Source: Actinopolymorpha pittospori
GTDB taxonomy: Bacteria; Actinomycetota; Actinomycetes; Propionibacteriales; Actinopolymorphaceae
Length of the DNA: 64,000 nt
Direction: 5' to 3'
Assembly: GCF_014873875.1 (NCBI RefSeq)
Contig: NZ_JADBEM010000001.1
Coordinates: 9,610,001-9,674,000, forward strand
The notes under the pieces are model-generated. The model made no database searches. It saw only the letters and a list, made by a program, of their open reading frames with translations, and was not told where the DNA came from. The translations under genes and the position numbers were made by a program. Shown here piece by piece: positions 23,753 to 32,878 of this stretch. Each line of letters begins with the position of its first letter. Within the stretch, counting starts at the first letter, position 1.

Positions 23753-26700
23753 TCAACGGGACGGCTCGGCGGGCGTCACGAAGGCATAGGTTCCCGACCC
23801 TATCCGGACCACGACCTCGTTGCCCTCCGACCGCACCACGGTCACGCCGTCGACGTCACCGACCGCGCGGCCACCCTCGGTCAGGCTCGCCACGTCGGTG
23901 GCGGGCAACCAGACCTCGGCGGTGACGTTCGCCGGCACCGTGACGTCCAACGCGAAGACACCATCGGCGACCCGCCAGTGGGTCGCGACCTGACCGTACG
24001 CCGTCTCCAACGACGCCCGCGCCCAGGTGAGTCCACCACCGACCCGCGGACGCACCACGACCTGGCGGTAGCCCGGCGATCCCGGTGCGATGCCGCCCAG
24101 CGTCTGGTACATCCACTCCCCCACGGCGCCGTAGGCGTAGTGGTTGAACGACGTCATGCCCGGATCCTGGAAGCCACGAGAGTCGCTCCAGGAGTCCCAG
24201 CGCTCCCACATCGTGGTCGCGTCTCCATGGACGACGGGATACAGCCACGACGGGAACGTGTCCTGCGTGAGCAGCCGGAAGGCCACCTCCTCATACCCGA
24301 ACCGCGAGAGTACGGGCAGGAGGTACGGCGTCCCGAGGAAACCGGTCGCGAGGTGCCAGTTGCGCGAGGCGATCTCCTCGACGAGCCGACTGGCGGCGAG
24401 GGGCTCCTCCTCCGGCTCGAGCAGGCCGAAGTGCAACGCGAGGACGTAGGACGTCTGGGTCCCCGACACCACCCTGCCGCCGCCCCGGACGTATCGCTCC
24501 CGGAACGCCGTGCGTACGCGGGCGTAGAGCTTCTCCCACCGCGCGGCGTCGTCGGCGCGGTCCAGCTCGTTCGCCAGCGCCGTGGCGACCTGCGCGGCGT
24601 AGGCGAAGAAGGCCGTCGCCACGAGGTCCTTGGGCGTCGGAGTCGGCGCCAACCAGTCGGCGAAGCCCTCCGCCGGGCGCACCAGGTCGGTGCTGTTGGT
24701 CTCGAGGTAGTGCAACCAGGAGTTGACGGCACCGAGGCTCTCCGCGGCGATCCTGCGGTCGCCGTAGGCCCGAAGCACCTCCCAGGGGACGATGGCGATC
24801 GCGTCGCCCCAGCCTGCCGCCCCGACCGCCGCACGGCCGTCCCCGCCCATCGCGAACGACTGTGGGGTCAGGACGTCGGGCGCCACGTGCGGCACCCCAC
24901 CGTCGGGTAGCTGGCCGTCGCGCAGGTCGCGCAGCCACTTGCGCAGGAAGGACCGGACGTCGTAGTTGTACGCCGCGGTCGAGGCGAAGACCTGGGCGTC
25001 GCCGGTCCAGCCGAGCCGCTCGTCACGCTGCGGGCAGTCCGTCGGAACGCTGAGGAAGTTGCCGCGTTGCCCCCAGACGATGTTGTGCTGCAGCTGGTTC
25101 AGGCGCGGATCGGACGTCTCCAGCGTGCCGATCTGCTCCATGTCGGCGTAGACGACCTGGGCGGTGATGTCGGCGGCGTCAAGCTCGCCGGGGTAGCCCA
25201 GCACCTCACAGAACCGGAAGCCGTGCACGGTGAAGCGGGGTTCGAAGATCTCGCCGTCGGGATCTCCGGCCAGGATGTACTCGTCGGTCGCCCGCGCCTC
25301 GCGGAGCGCGTCGACGTAAAGCCCGCCCTGGTGGTCGAGCACCTCGGCGTGCCGGACGAGCAGGCGGGTACCGGCATCGCCGCGGACCCGGAGCCGGATC
25401 CAGCCGACGAGGTTCTGCCCGAAGTCGACCAGGTGCACACCGGGACGGGGACGACTGACCTCCGCCGCGGGCAAGGTCTCCTTGACGCGGATCGCGGGCG
25501 CGACCTGTGCCTCCAGCGGTCCGTGCTCGGGTATGTCAACGACAGCTTGCGGCCAGGCGTGGTCGTCGAAGTCCGCCCGGTCCCAGCCCGCTGGTTCCAG
25601 CCGCGCGTCGACCACCTCGCCGTTCTGCAGGTCGGCGTACCTCGTCGCGCCCTCACCGGCACGCCACGAGTCGTCGGTGGTGAGGAGGGTGCGCGAGCCG
25701 TCGACGTGCTCGATCTCCAGCCGGGCACGGAAGAGCCGCCGCCGGCCGTAGTGGAACGGGCCGAACCAGCACACGTTGCCGGCGTACCACCCGTCGGCGA
25801 GCACCGCGCCGAGGACGTTGGCGCCCGCGGTGACGAGGTCGGTGACGTCGTAGGTCTGGTACGGCAAGCGCTGCGCGTAGTCGGTCCAGCCGGGCGCGAA
25901 CCGGTCGGTGCCGACGCGGGCGCCGTTGAGCCGCGGTTCGTAGACGCCGAGGGCGGTGGCGTAGAGGCGTGCGCGGCGCACCGGCGAGGGGCTGGTGAAC
26001 GCCTTGCGGAGGTAGGGGCTCGGCCGGTAGCTCCGCGGGGAGCGCCCGTGTGGCGCGTTGCCGTGCAGGCCGAACGCCTGCGCGAGCGACCACCGCGCGT
26101 CGTCGTGGCCGGGAGCCGCCCAGCCGTCCTCGCGCGCGGGTCGACAAAGCCACCTGTCGTCGCTTGTCACCACGACGGTCGGGCCGTCCGCGGTTTCGAC
26201 GTCGAGTCGCAGGGCGAGCCCGGGCGGTTCGGTCGCCTCGGGAGAACCCTCCACATCGACGGCGAGCACGTTGACGCCGGGCTGGACAGCGCCGGTGACA
26301 CCGACGTCCGTCCCGTCGACGGGCACCTGTCGCGCGTTGACGAAGGCGCGCAGCTGCGCCGCGCCGGCGTCGGCGACGAGACGGGCACGTACGACGGCAT
26401 GGTCGGCGGGAACCTCGAAGCGGGTCCGGAAGTACGCCGTCGAGGAGGTCGTGGACGTGGCGGCGGATCCGGGCGACGTCGACACCCAGATGCGTTCGAT
26501 CTGGTGCGGCCGGCCGGCGTAGTCCAGGGACACGACGTCCTCGAGGTCCCGCTCGCGGGGCGATCCGATCCACGCGGCGGAACGTTCGGCCTGCCAGTCG
26601 GACTCGCCGAGCAGACCGACCTCGAACTCGGCGGGTTCACTCCAGCCCGAGTCGCGACCAGCCTCGTCGCTGATCCGTACCGCCCAGGCGTACCGTTGGC

Positions 26701-26986
26701 GGGCGGCCAAAGGCGGACCGGCGTAGGGCACGTCGACCGACTGCGCGGACTCGACGACGCCGGAGTCCCACACGACGGCGGAATCCTGCGCCGACGTCGG
26801 GACGATCGGCGCAGAACCCGCCGAAGGCTCGAAAACACGCACCTGATAGACAGTCTGCGCGCGTTCACGACCGGAACCGGTCAGCCTCCAGGCCAATAAC
26901 GGCGTGGGTTCGTCGATCCCCAAAGGGTCACGGGTGCGTTCGGTCACAAGATCATGGGGCCGAAGCGGTTCGGTGGTTTCGTCCAC
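23753..26986 (-). CDS. Glycoside hydrolase family 78 alpha-L-rhamnosidase
   Basis: A 1077-residue inverting glycosidase that releases L-rhamnose from plant glycosides or pectin fragments. The N-terminal beta domains (ERTRDPLGIDEPTPLLAWRL) lead into the rhamnosidase core (YLRKAF and GYADLQNGEVVDARLE-like segments) and then the alpha/alpha barrel. The catalytic acidic cluster is in CPQRDERLGWTGDAQ (about residues 648-662), and the second glutamate is in MWERWDSW (about residue 927). No signal peptide is seen, so it probably acts on imported rhamnosides. GTG at 26986 is chosen because the TTG upstream (27025) lies inside the operator region. It is divergent from its probable repressor. Confidence 0.93.
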   Translation of the reverse strand: MDETTEPLRPHDLVTERTRDPLGIDEPTPLLAWRLTGSGRERAQTVYQVRVFEPSAGSAPIVPTSAQDSAVVWDSGVVESAQSVDVPYAGPPLAARQRYAWAVRISDEAGRDSGWSEPAEFEVGLLGESDWQAERSAAWIGSPRERDLEDVVSLDYAGRPHQIERIWVSTSPGSAATSTTSSTAYFRTRFEVPADHAVVRARLVADAGAAQLRAFVNARQVPVDGTDVGVTGAVQPGVNVLAVDVEGSPEATEPPGLALRLDVETADGPTVVVTSDDRWLCRPAREDGWAAPGHDDARWSLAQAFGLHGNAPHGRSPRSYRPSPYLRKAFTSPSPVRRARLYATALGVYEPRLNGARVGTDRFAPGWTDYAQRLPYQTYDVTDLVTAGANVLGAVLADGWYAGNVCWFGPFHYGRRRLFRARLEIEHVDGSRTLLTTDDSWRAGEGATRYADLQNGEVVDARLEPAGWDRADFDDHAWPQAVVDIPEHGPLEAQVAPAIRVKETLPAAEVSRPRPGVHLVDFGQNLVGWIRLRVRGDAGTRLLVRHAEVLDHQGGLYVDALREARATDEYILAGDPDGEIFEPRFTVHGFRFCEVLGYPGELDAADITAQVVYADMEQIGTLETSDPRLNQLQHNIVWGQRGNFLSVPTDCPQRDERLGWTGDAQVFASTAAYNYDVRSFLRKWLRDLRDGQLPDGGVPHVAPDVLTPQSFAMGGDGRAAVGAAGWGDAIAIVPWEVLRAYGDRRIAAESLGAVNSWLHYLETNSTDLVRPAEGFADWLAPTPTPKDLVATAFFAYAAQVATALANELDRADDAARWEKLYARVRTAFRERYVRGGGRVVSGTQTSYVLALHFGLLEPEEEPLAASRLVEEIASRNWHLATGFLGTPYLLPVLSRFGYEEVAFRLLTQDTFPSWLYPVVHGDATTMWERWDSWSDSRGFQDPGMTSFNHYAYGAVGEWMYQTLGGIAPGSPGYRQVVVRPRVGGGLTWARASLETAYGQVATHWRVADGVFALDVTVPANVTAEVWLPATDVASLTEGGRAVGDVDGVTVVRSEGNEVVVRIGSGTYAFVTPAEPSR

Positions 26987-27012
26987 GTGGAATCCGTCCG
27001 TTGATTGGGCGG

Positions 27013-27068
27013 TGAAACCTTTCAAGATTAGCGCGAGTGACGCTATTGTCGGCGCTGGAGGCTGTCAA
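27013..27068 (-). promoter_or_regulatory. Rhamnosidase promoter with LacI-type operator
   Basis: On the minus strand TTGACA (27068-27063) and TAGCGT (27045-27040) are 17 nt apart. Just after the predicted start point lies TGAAACCTTTCA (27013-27024), whose arms TGAAA/TTTCA are a perfect inverted repeat. The arrangement copies the rhaM promoter and implies repression by the divergent LacI protein. Confidence 0.7.
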
Positions 27069-27139
27069 GGTCTCTATTCTGGATTCCCTACCCAGGTTCA
27101 CGTGTGGGGCTCCTCGTTCTATCTCGCGGAGGGTGCATC

Positions 27140-28231
27140 ATGGCGGCGACCGTCCAGGGAGTTGGCCGTACCTCGCGTGCACCGGCACCGACCCGCCGGC
27201 AGAGCATTCGTGACGTGGCCGAATTGGCCGGTGTGTCGGTCGGCACGGTTTCCAACGTGCTCAACAAACCCTCACTCGTGGCCGAGGAGACCCGCCGCAA
27301 GGTCGAGGCCGCTATCGCGACACTCGGATTCGTCCGCAACGGCTCCGCGCGTCAACTCCGGGCCGGCACCAGTCACGCCGTCGGAGCTATCGTCCTCGAC
27401 ATCTCCAATCCCTTCTTCACCGACGTCGCGCGTGGCATCGAGGATCGCCTGGCCGAGGACGACCACATCCTGATCCTCGCGAGTTCCGACGAGAGCCCCG
27501 AACGCGAACGCCGCTATCTGCGGTTGCTCGAGGAGCAGGGTGTGCGAGGCGTCCTGGTCAGTCCGGCCGAGGACGACCTCAGCCCTTTCGACCAGGCGAG
27601 AGGACGCGGCACCGCCGTCGTCCTGCTCGACCGGACGAGTCCGGGCGCGACGATGTGCTCGGTTGCCGTCGACGACGTACGCGGCGGCGAACTCGCGGCC
27701 GCCCACCTGGTGTCACTCGGCCACCGGCGGATCGCGCTGATGAACGGGTCGACGAAGATTCGGCAGTGCGCCGACCGTCGTAAGGGCGTCCGCAAGGCGC
27801 TGCGGGCCGCGGGTCTGCAGATTTCCAGTTCGCTCGTCGAGGTGACGGTGAGCTCCCTGAACGCCGCCGGCGGCGAGGAGGGCCTCAACCGGCTCCTGGA
27901 CCGATCCGAACCGGTGACCGCCGTGGTCTGCGTCAACGACCTCACCGCCCTCGGCGTCCTGCGGGGACTTCGCCAGCGCGGGCTGAGCGTGCCGGACGAC
28001 GTTTCGGTGGTGGGTTACGACGACGTGGAGTTCGCGGCCGTCCTCTCCACTCCGTTGACCTCCATCCGGCAGCCGCGCTACCAGATCGGCCGGGCCGCGG
28101 CCGACCTGTTGCTCGCGGAGGCTCGGGTGCGCGGCCGGCACCGGCACGAGCAGGTGTTGTTCCAGCCTGAGCTCGTCGTCCGGGAGTCCAGCGGTCCCAT
28201 CCAGGCGCGGGATTTGGGAGACGCACCCTAA
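27140..28231 (+). CDS. LacI-family repressor, probable rhamnose regulator
   Basis: A 363-residue regulator. The N-terminal helix-turn-helix and hinge (SIRDVAELAGVSVGTVSNVL, VAEETRRKVEAAIATLGFVRN) occupy residues 20-65. The rest is the periplasmic-binding-protein-like sensor (GAIVLDISNPFFTDVARGIE, SVVGYDDVEFAAVLSTPLTS). The ATG at 27140 has GGAGGG upstream. It diverges from the alpha-L-rhamnosidase gene, whose promoter carries a matching operator; rhaM carries a similar one. Rhamnose or a rhamnoside is therefore the likely inducer (inference). An IS element is inserted exactly in the stop codon: the present stop is TAA and the original was TAG, so the protein is unchanged. Confidence 0.9.
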   Translation: MAATVQGVGRTSRAPAPTRRQSIRDVAELAGVSVGTVSNVLNKPSLVAEETRRKVEAAIATLGFVRNGSARQLRAGTSHAVGAIVLDISNPFFTDVARGIEDRLAEDDHILILASSDESPERERRYLRLLEEQGVRGVLVSPAEDDLSPFDQARGRGTAVVLLDRTSPGATMCSVAVDDVRGGELAAAHLVSLGHRRIALMNGSTKIRQCADRRKGVRKALRAAGLQISSSLVEVTVSSLNAAGGEEGLNRLLDRSEPVTAVVCVNDLTALGVLRGLRQRGLSVPDDVSVVGYDDVEFAAVLSTPLTSIRQPRYQIGRAAADLLLAEARVRGRHRHEQVLFQPELVVRESSGPIQARDLGDAP

Positions 28232-29130
28232 AGGTTGTCCCGTAATCGGCGTGTCGGGTCGGTAGACCCGCCGGTCGGGGTTGACCATGTCGTGGTGCAG
28301 GTGATCAGTGCTTCCTCGGATGGCTGGATTCCACCGTTTACGGGGTTGTCGGTGCGGCAGTTCCGCAAGCTGGTGGGCATCGTGCGGGCTCGTGGCGCCG
28401 AGCAGACAGGTGCGGGCCGCCGGTGGGGGCTGGGACTTGAGGACCGGGTGTTGCTGGTCGCGGTCTACTACCGCACGAACCTGACGTTGCGGCAGGTGGC
28501 GTTGCTGTTCGGGATCTCCAAGTCCGCCGCGGGCCGCGTGGTCGACCACCTCGCTCCGTATCTGGTGCTCTCGCCGCTGCGGCGCCGCCGGGGGCCGGAG
28601 CAGGTGCTGATCGTGGACGGCACCCTGGTCCCCACCCATGACCGCAGCATCGCGGCGTCGTCGAAGAACTACCGGTACTCCACCAACCTGCAGGTCGTCA
28701 TCGACGCCGACACCCGCCTGACGGTCACGGTCGGCAAACCGGTGCCGGGCAACCGCAACGACTGCCGCGCCTTCCTCGACTCTGGCGCCGATGCCGCCTG
28801 TGCCCAGATGGCCGTGATGGGCGATGGCGGCTACCAAGGCACCCGGGTCATCACACCGTTCCGCAAACCAGCCGGCGCCACGTTGCCGGAATGGAAAGAA
28901 CAGATCAACACCCGCCACCGCCGCATCCGCGCCCGAGCCGAACACGCCCTGGCCGGCATGAAGAACTGGAACATCCTGCGCAACTGCCGACGCAAACGCC
29001 AAGGCGTCTACTACGCCACCTCAGGTATCGCCCTCATGCGCAACCTCACCCTCACCACCGACTGAACCACCACACCCACGGTCGACCCGCCCAACCCCAG
29101 CACGCCACAAGATCATTACGGGACAACCTT
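28231..29130 (+). mobile_element. IS5-family insertion sequence, complete
   Basis: A 900-bp element bounded by perfect 16-bp inverted repeats AAGGTTGTCCCGTAAT (28231-28246, and its complement at 29115-29130). It carries a single transposase gene and is flanked by a TA duplication (28229-28230 and 29131-29132). Both ends are intact and the gene is open, so it may be active. It lies at the last codon of the LacI gene; beyond it the short hairpin TTCGCT-TCG-AGCGAA (29135-29149), perhaps the old LacI terminator, is now displaced. Confidence 0.85.
28292..29065 (+). CDS. IS5-family DDE transposase
   Basis: A transposase of about 257 residues. An N-terminal helix-turn-helix (LEDRVLLVAVYYRTNLTLRQVALLFGIS region) precedes the DDE nuclease domain. 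The first Asp is in VLIVDGTLVPTHD, the second in MGDGGYQGTRV and the Glu probably in RIRARAEHALAGMKNW. The conserved YSTNLQVVIDADTRL segment is typical of the DDE_Tnp_4 group. The start is uncertain: several GTG codons (28292, 28295, 28301) are possible and no strong ribosome site is visible. The frame is complete, with no frameshift. Confidence 0.85.
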   Translation: MVQVISASSDGWIPPFTGLSVRQFRKLVGIVRARGAEQTGAGRRWGLGLEDRVLLVAVYYRTNLTLRQVALLFGISKSAAGRVVDHLAPYLVLSPLRRRRGPEQVLIVDGTLVPTHDRSIAASSKNYRYSTNLQVVIDADTRLTVTVGKPVPGNRNDCRAFLDSGADAACAQMAVMGDGGYQGTRVITPFRKPAGATLPEWKEQINTRHRRIRARAEHALAGMKNWNILRNCRRKRQGVYYATSGIALMRNLTLTTD

Positions 29131-29318
29131 TAGGTTCGCTTCGAGCGAAGCTGTCAAGGACGGCTTGGCAGGGCCCGTTCGACCCGGTTCGGTTCGAGCG
29201 TCAACCAGAACTTGCCCCCGCTTTCGATGTGTGCCGAGGCACGGGTCTGCGGCGGCGTACCTCAGGAACGACCAGCCCCGATAGGCGCGGACGGCCCGGT
29301 ACGGCACAGGCGGACAGG

Positions 29319-30113
29319 TCAGTGCCGCATCGCCAGGACGCGCCGGATCGGGATGGCGACCTCGACGCCCTCCGCGCGGCCTTCTGCCCGCTCGGTGAGC
29401 CAGCCGGCCGCGGCTTCACGGCGTTCGTCCGTGGCGTCTGGCAGATAGAGCGCGTCGACCAGCAGCGCGGCGTCGTCCGCCGAACGGACCCGGAAGGCGA
29501 AGCGCTCCCGCGCGTCCTCCAACACGTCGAACCCGGCGCGCTCCAACAGGCCGCCGAGCCCGGTGAGCTCCGCCCCACCGGGGAAGCGCGGCGGGGTTCG
29601 CAGCCGGGCGGTCAGCGGGCCCAGCACGAGCACGTCGCTCGGCCGCAGCGGCACGGCCGACGCCACGGTCGCCGACAACATGCCACCGGAGCGAAGGACC
29701 CGCGCCGCCTCGGCGAGGGCCTCCTCGATCGGCTGGATGACCATCAGGCCCATCGAGCACACCACGGCGTCGAAGGACCCCGCTTCGAAGGGCAGCCGGG
29801 TGGCGTCGGCGCACAGGACCTGCGCGTGGTGGCGGTCGCGAGCGGCCCGGAGTTCGGCCAGCGACCGGTCGATCCCCACGACGAGGGGCTTGCCGCTCGG
29901 CTCGTCCGGGGCGTCCTCGAGATGCAGTTCGCCTGCGACCGCGCCGCTGCCACACGCGACGTCGAGGACCCGACGCCCCCGACCGGCGACCGGCCGAAGG
30001 ACCCAGCCGTAAGGCGTGAGATCACCAGCCGTGCAGCGCGCGAGCAGGTCCTCGGTACGACCGGCGTGGCGGGCGTGGAACTCGTCCAGGTAGCCAGGCC
30101 ACTCCCAGGTCAC
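29319..30113 (-). CDS. SAM-dependent class I methyltransferase
   Basis: A 264-residue soluble methyltransferase. The SAM-binding motif is VLDVACGSGAVAGEL (about residues 49-63), with motif II at VVGIDRS and the later FDAVVCSMGLMVI. It belongs to the broad Methyltransf_11/25 group; the acceptor is unknown. The GTG start overlaps the stop of the upstream gene (GTGA), so it is translationally coupled to the unknown protein encoded before it. The 188 bp between its end and the IS element hold nothing recognisable beyond the short hairpin at 29135. Confidence 0.85.
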   Translation of the reverse strand: MTWEWPGYLDEFHARHAGRTEDLLARCTAGDLTPYGWVLRPVAGRGRRVLDVACGSGAVAGELHLEDAPDEPSGKPLVVGIDRSLAELRAARDRHHAQVLCADATRLPFEAGSFDAVVCSMGLMVIQPIEEALAEAARVLRSGGMLSATVASAVPLRPSDVLVLGPLTARLRTPPRFPGGAELTGLGGLLERAGFDVLEDARERFAFRVRSADDAALLVDALYLPDATDERREAAAGWLTERAEGRAEGVEVAIPIRRVLAMRH

Positions 30114-31210
30114 GGCGTGCGAGCCTCCTTGGCGTGAGGGGGAAACGCGAGCGCGTCGAGAATGCTGTCTCGGATGGTCCGCAGCACCGAACCCGTCTCG
30201 ATCGGACGGCCGGCCACCGCGCTCACCAGCTCACGGAGCCCTGGGAGTACCTCGACTCCTCGGGCCGTTCCAGCGTAGGGCGGATCGAGTCCGTCCGCAT
30301 CTTCGGCCGTTTTGAGTGGGTTCGCTCCGTCGCGCCAGGGCCGGGCCAGCCGTGCCCAGGAGCGCTGCCAGGCCTGGGTGATCTCCCCGGGCGCCGGCAC
30401 GCCGAAGAAGTGGCCGACGGGCGCGTGATGGCGCAACGCGACGACCGGGCTCTCGGCGTACATCCGCGCGAGTTGGACCCGGGCGCCGAGGTCCAACCGG
30501 ACGTCCTGGGGCAGCTGCGTCCACACGGTGCAGGGCTGCCGGCAGACACCCTCGAGCGGCGGTCGGCCCTCGACCGGATGGGACGCGCAACGGGCCAGGG
30601 CGTCGGCGGTGCGGGAGTGGAACCGGTCGAGGTAGGCGTCCCAGCTGTCCGCGTCACCGCGCATGGCGGTACCGATCCGCTGGGCGGCGCTGCGCTGTGC
30701 GGAGTTGTGGCCGCACGCGGGGTCGCGTCGGCCCCACCTGCTGTCCTCGATCTGGACGAACCTCGTGAGCTCGCGCGGGTCGCCCGCATGGCCCAGAACG
30801 CCCTCCCACGCGAGGAGCGGGAAGTACTCCGCGATGAGGTGCAGCAGGACCACCGCGTGCACCGGCTCCCGGCGCCGCCAGCGGATGTCCATCGCCTCCA
30901 GCATCAGGGAGTACAGCGGGCCGAGCGAGCGCAGCGAACCACGGTCAGCGTCGTTCGGCGCCCGCGGGAACTGCGCCGCCCGCACCGGCGCGACCACCTC
31001 CTCGGGCAGCGCCCGGTCGGCGGCGATCAGATCGAAGTCCTCCGCGTCGAGGTCGAGCAGCCGCTCACCCGCCAGCGCCAGCGCCTCCACCCGGCCACAC
31101 ACCGCAGCCGGAACGTCGAGCACGTGCACCACGCTGGCGACGCCGCCGAAGCGGTAGTCGGACAGGAGCGCCCGGACGACGCCCAGCGCGCGTTGGGCAG
31201 AGTTCTCCAC
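30110..31210 (-). CDS. Uncharacterised protein coupled to a methyltransferase
   Basis: I do not recognise this 366-residue protein. It is soluble, rich in Arg, Ala and Leu, and mostly helical by composition (SLGPLYSLMLEAMDIRWRRREP, HAVVLLHLIAEYFPLLAWE). A segment with two Cys and one His (HPVEGRPPLEGVCRQPCTVW, about residue 215) could bind a metal, but this is a guess. Codon use matches the neighbours. Its last bases overlap the methyltransferase start (GTGA), so the two products probably act together. No transmembrane segment or signal peptide is visible. Confidence 0.6.
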   Translation of the reverse strand: MENSAQRALGVVRALLSDYRFGGVASVVHVLDVPAAVCGRVEALALAGERLLDLDAEDFDLIAADRALPEEVVAPVRAAQFPRAPNDADRGSLRSLGPLYSLMLEAMDIRWRRREPVHAVVLLHLIAEYFPLLAWEGVLGHAGDPRELTRFVQIEDSRWGRRDPACGHNSAQRSAAQRIGTAMRGDADSWDAYLDRFHSRTADALARCASHPVEGRPPLEGVCRQPCTVWTQLPQDVRLDLGARVQLARMYAESPVVALRHHAPVGHFFGVPAPGEITQAWQRSWARLARPWRDGANPLKTAEDADGLDPPYAGTARGVEVLPGLRELVSAVAGRPIETGSVLRTIRDSILDALAFPPHAKEARTP

Positions 31211-31268
31211 AGGGGCAGCGATCCTCCGGTCGAGCCGTCTGGGCGCGTTCCTGGTCAGACGGCTCGCG

Positions 31269-32009
31269 TCAGATCCGCTTGACGAAGATGTGGCCGGCGT
31301 CGGTCACGGAGATCTCGGCCGTCTCGCCCTGCCCGTCGTCGGCGACCGGACCCGCGGCGTCGACACCGCTGAGCCGGACCCCGCCCTGGGCCGGGATCAC
31401 CGTGATCACCTGACCTGGAAGGGCACCCGCCCGCCGCAGCACCTCCATCAGCTCGGGGGACTTCTGCAGCGGTTCGCTGATGCGGCGGACGACGACCTTG
31501 GTGTCGTCACCCGTGCCCGCGAGGCTGGTCGCCACCTGGTCGAGCGACTCGACGCCCTCGAGGAAGTCCTCGACGTTGCCGGTCACCCCGAGCTCGTCCA
31601 GCCCGGGGATGGGGTTGCCGTAGGGAGAGGTCGTCGGCTCGCCGAGGATCTGCACCAGGCGGCGCTCGACGTCGTCGGAGATCACGTGCTCCCAGCGGCA
31701 GGCCTCGACGTGCACCAGCTCCCAGTCGAGGCCGATCACGTCGACCAGCAGCCGCTCGGCCAGCCGGTGCTTGCGCATGACCCGGGTGGCGAGGACCCGG
31801 CCCTTCGGGGAGAGCTCGAGATGACGGTCGCCCTGGACCGTCAGCAGGCCGTCGCGCTCCATCCGGGCCACCGTCTGACTCACGGTCGGGCCGGACTGTT
31901 GGAGCCGCTCAGCGATTCGGGCACGCAGCGGAACGATGCCCTCCTCCTCGAGTTCGTACACGGTGCGGAGGTACATCTCCGTGGTGTCGATGAGTTCGCT
32001 GTGGCTCAC
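31269..32009 (-). CDS. DtxR/IdeR-family metal-dependent repressor
   Basis: A 246-residue metalloregulator. The N-terminal winged helix ([40 protein letters not shown]) is followed by the dimerisation domain and a C-terminal SH3-like domain (residues about 160-246). Metal ligands known from DtxR are present: Met near residue 11, His and Glu in HRLAERLL, and Cys, Glu and His in EACRWEH. Both metal sites therefore look functional, and it should bind DNA with Fe(II) or Mn(II). GTG at 32009 is preceded by AAGGAG; a longer frame upstream lacks family similarity. It is likely the chromosomal iron regulator. Confidence 0.92.
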   Translation of the reverse strand: MSHSELIDTTEMYLRTVYELEEEGIVPLRARIAERLQQSGPTVSQTVARMERDGLLTVQGDRHLELSPKGRVLATRVMRKHRLAERLLVDVIGLDWELVHVEACRWEHVISDDVERRLVQILGEPTTSPYGNPIPGLDELGVTGNVEDFLEGVESLDQVATSLAGTGDDTKVVVRRISEPLQKSPELMEVLRRAGALPGQVITVIPAQGGVRLSGVDAAGPVADDGQGETAEISVTDAGHIFVKRI

Positions 32010-32115
32010 GCCCTGTGCTCCTTCTAAGGTCTGCCTGCCCAAAGGATACGCGGCGACGTCCGAAGCTGGTCGCGGGCAAAAAGGGCAAACGCTGGCGGGT
32101 GCGCCGTGGCAGGAG

Positions 32116-32874
32116 CTAGCGGCGCTCGGGCTCCGCATCATAGGCCGACAACCGCCCACACATGCCATATCGGTCGTACCTGGGCGCGGCCAGCCCGAAG
32201 ACGCCACCGGCACCGAGGTGGCCGGTGTCGCCGTCGACGAGCGCCGCGAGTTGCCGACCGGACTCCCGCGCGGCGGCGAGTGGACCGCGTTCCCAGCGTT
32301 CGTGCCAGCTCGACAGCCGCGGTTCGACCAGCCGCCGGGCGGCGGCGTAGAAGTCGGCGAGCCCGGCCTCGGGCCCCTCGGCCTCGACCCGCTCGCGCAG
32401 GGCGAGGAACCCCTCGACGGCGAGGTCGCGGCGTCGCCGGGCGACCTGCTCGTCCTGGGTGGCCATCCGCGTGGGCGAGCTCAGCCGGACCTGCCCGGCG
32501 TAGGCCTCGGCGTCGGCCAGGAACTCCGGCGGCAGCGTCAGGACCGCGTCGCCGGCCTCGGGGAGGCCGGCGTTCTGCATCACGACCAGGATGTCCAGGT
32601 CGCCGTCGTTGACCGCCCGGTGGATGACGCCAGGGGTGAACCACACGATCTCGTCGGGGCGCAGCGGTGTCTCGGCGTAGCCGTCCGGTCCGAGCGTCTG
32701 GAGCCGGCCGGAACCGCCGACGACGACGTAACCCTCCGTACACAGAAGGTGCACGTGCGGCGCGCCGCCACGCAGGCCGTCGACCGTGGGCCAGTCGTAG
32801 ATGTGGATACGCGAGATCGCCGTACCGCCGGGAAAGTGCCCCAGAACGCCGCGCGGGCGGACCAGCGGCTCCAT
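32116..32874 (-). CDS. Cupin-domain protein
   Basis: A 252-residue protein with one cupin barrel: [22 protein letters not shown] (first motif, His pair reduced to HVH) and [21 protein letters not shown] (second motif with His). A C-terminal helical region of about 110 residues follows. Such proteins may be sugar isomerases, dioxygenases or sensors; the function is open. The ATG lies four bases after the stop of a 38-residue gene and has no Shine-Dalgarno sequence of its own, so translation probably restarts from that small gene. Confidence 0.7.
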   Translation of the reverse strand: MEPLVRPRGVLGHFPGGTAISRIHIYDWPTVDGLRGGAPHVHLLCTEGYVVVGGSGRLQTLGPDGYAETPLRPDEIVWFTPGVIHRAVNDGDLDILVVMQNAGLPEAGDAVLTLPPEFLADAEAYAGQVRLSSPTRMATQDEQVARRRRDLAVEGFLALRERVEAEGPEAGLADFYAAARRLVEPRLSSWHERWERGPLAAARESGRQLAALVDGDTGHLGAGGVFGLAAPRYDRYGMCGRLSAYDAEPERR

Positions 32875-32878
32875 GAGG

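Noticed and set aside
27013-27025. TTG at 27025 as start of the alpha-L-rhamnosidase
   Set aside because: It lies within the promoter-operator region, only about eight bases after the predicted transcription start, and adds no family-like sequence. GTG at 26986 is preferred.
28235-28291. Transposase start inside the left inverted repeat (TTG at 28235)
   Set aside because: It would place the start codon within the terminal repeat and add an N-terminal stretch without family similarity; one of the GTG codons from 28292 is more likely.
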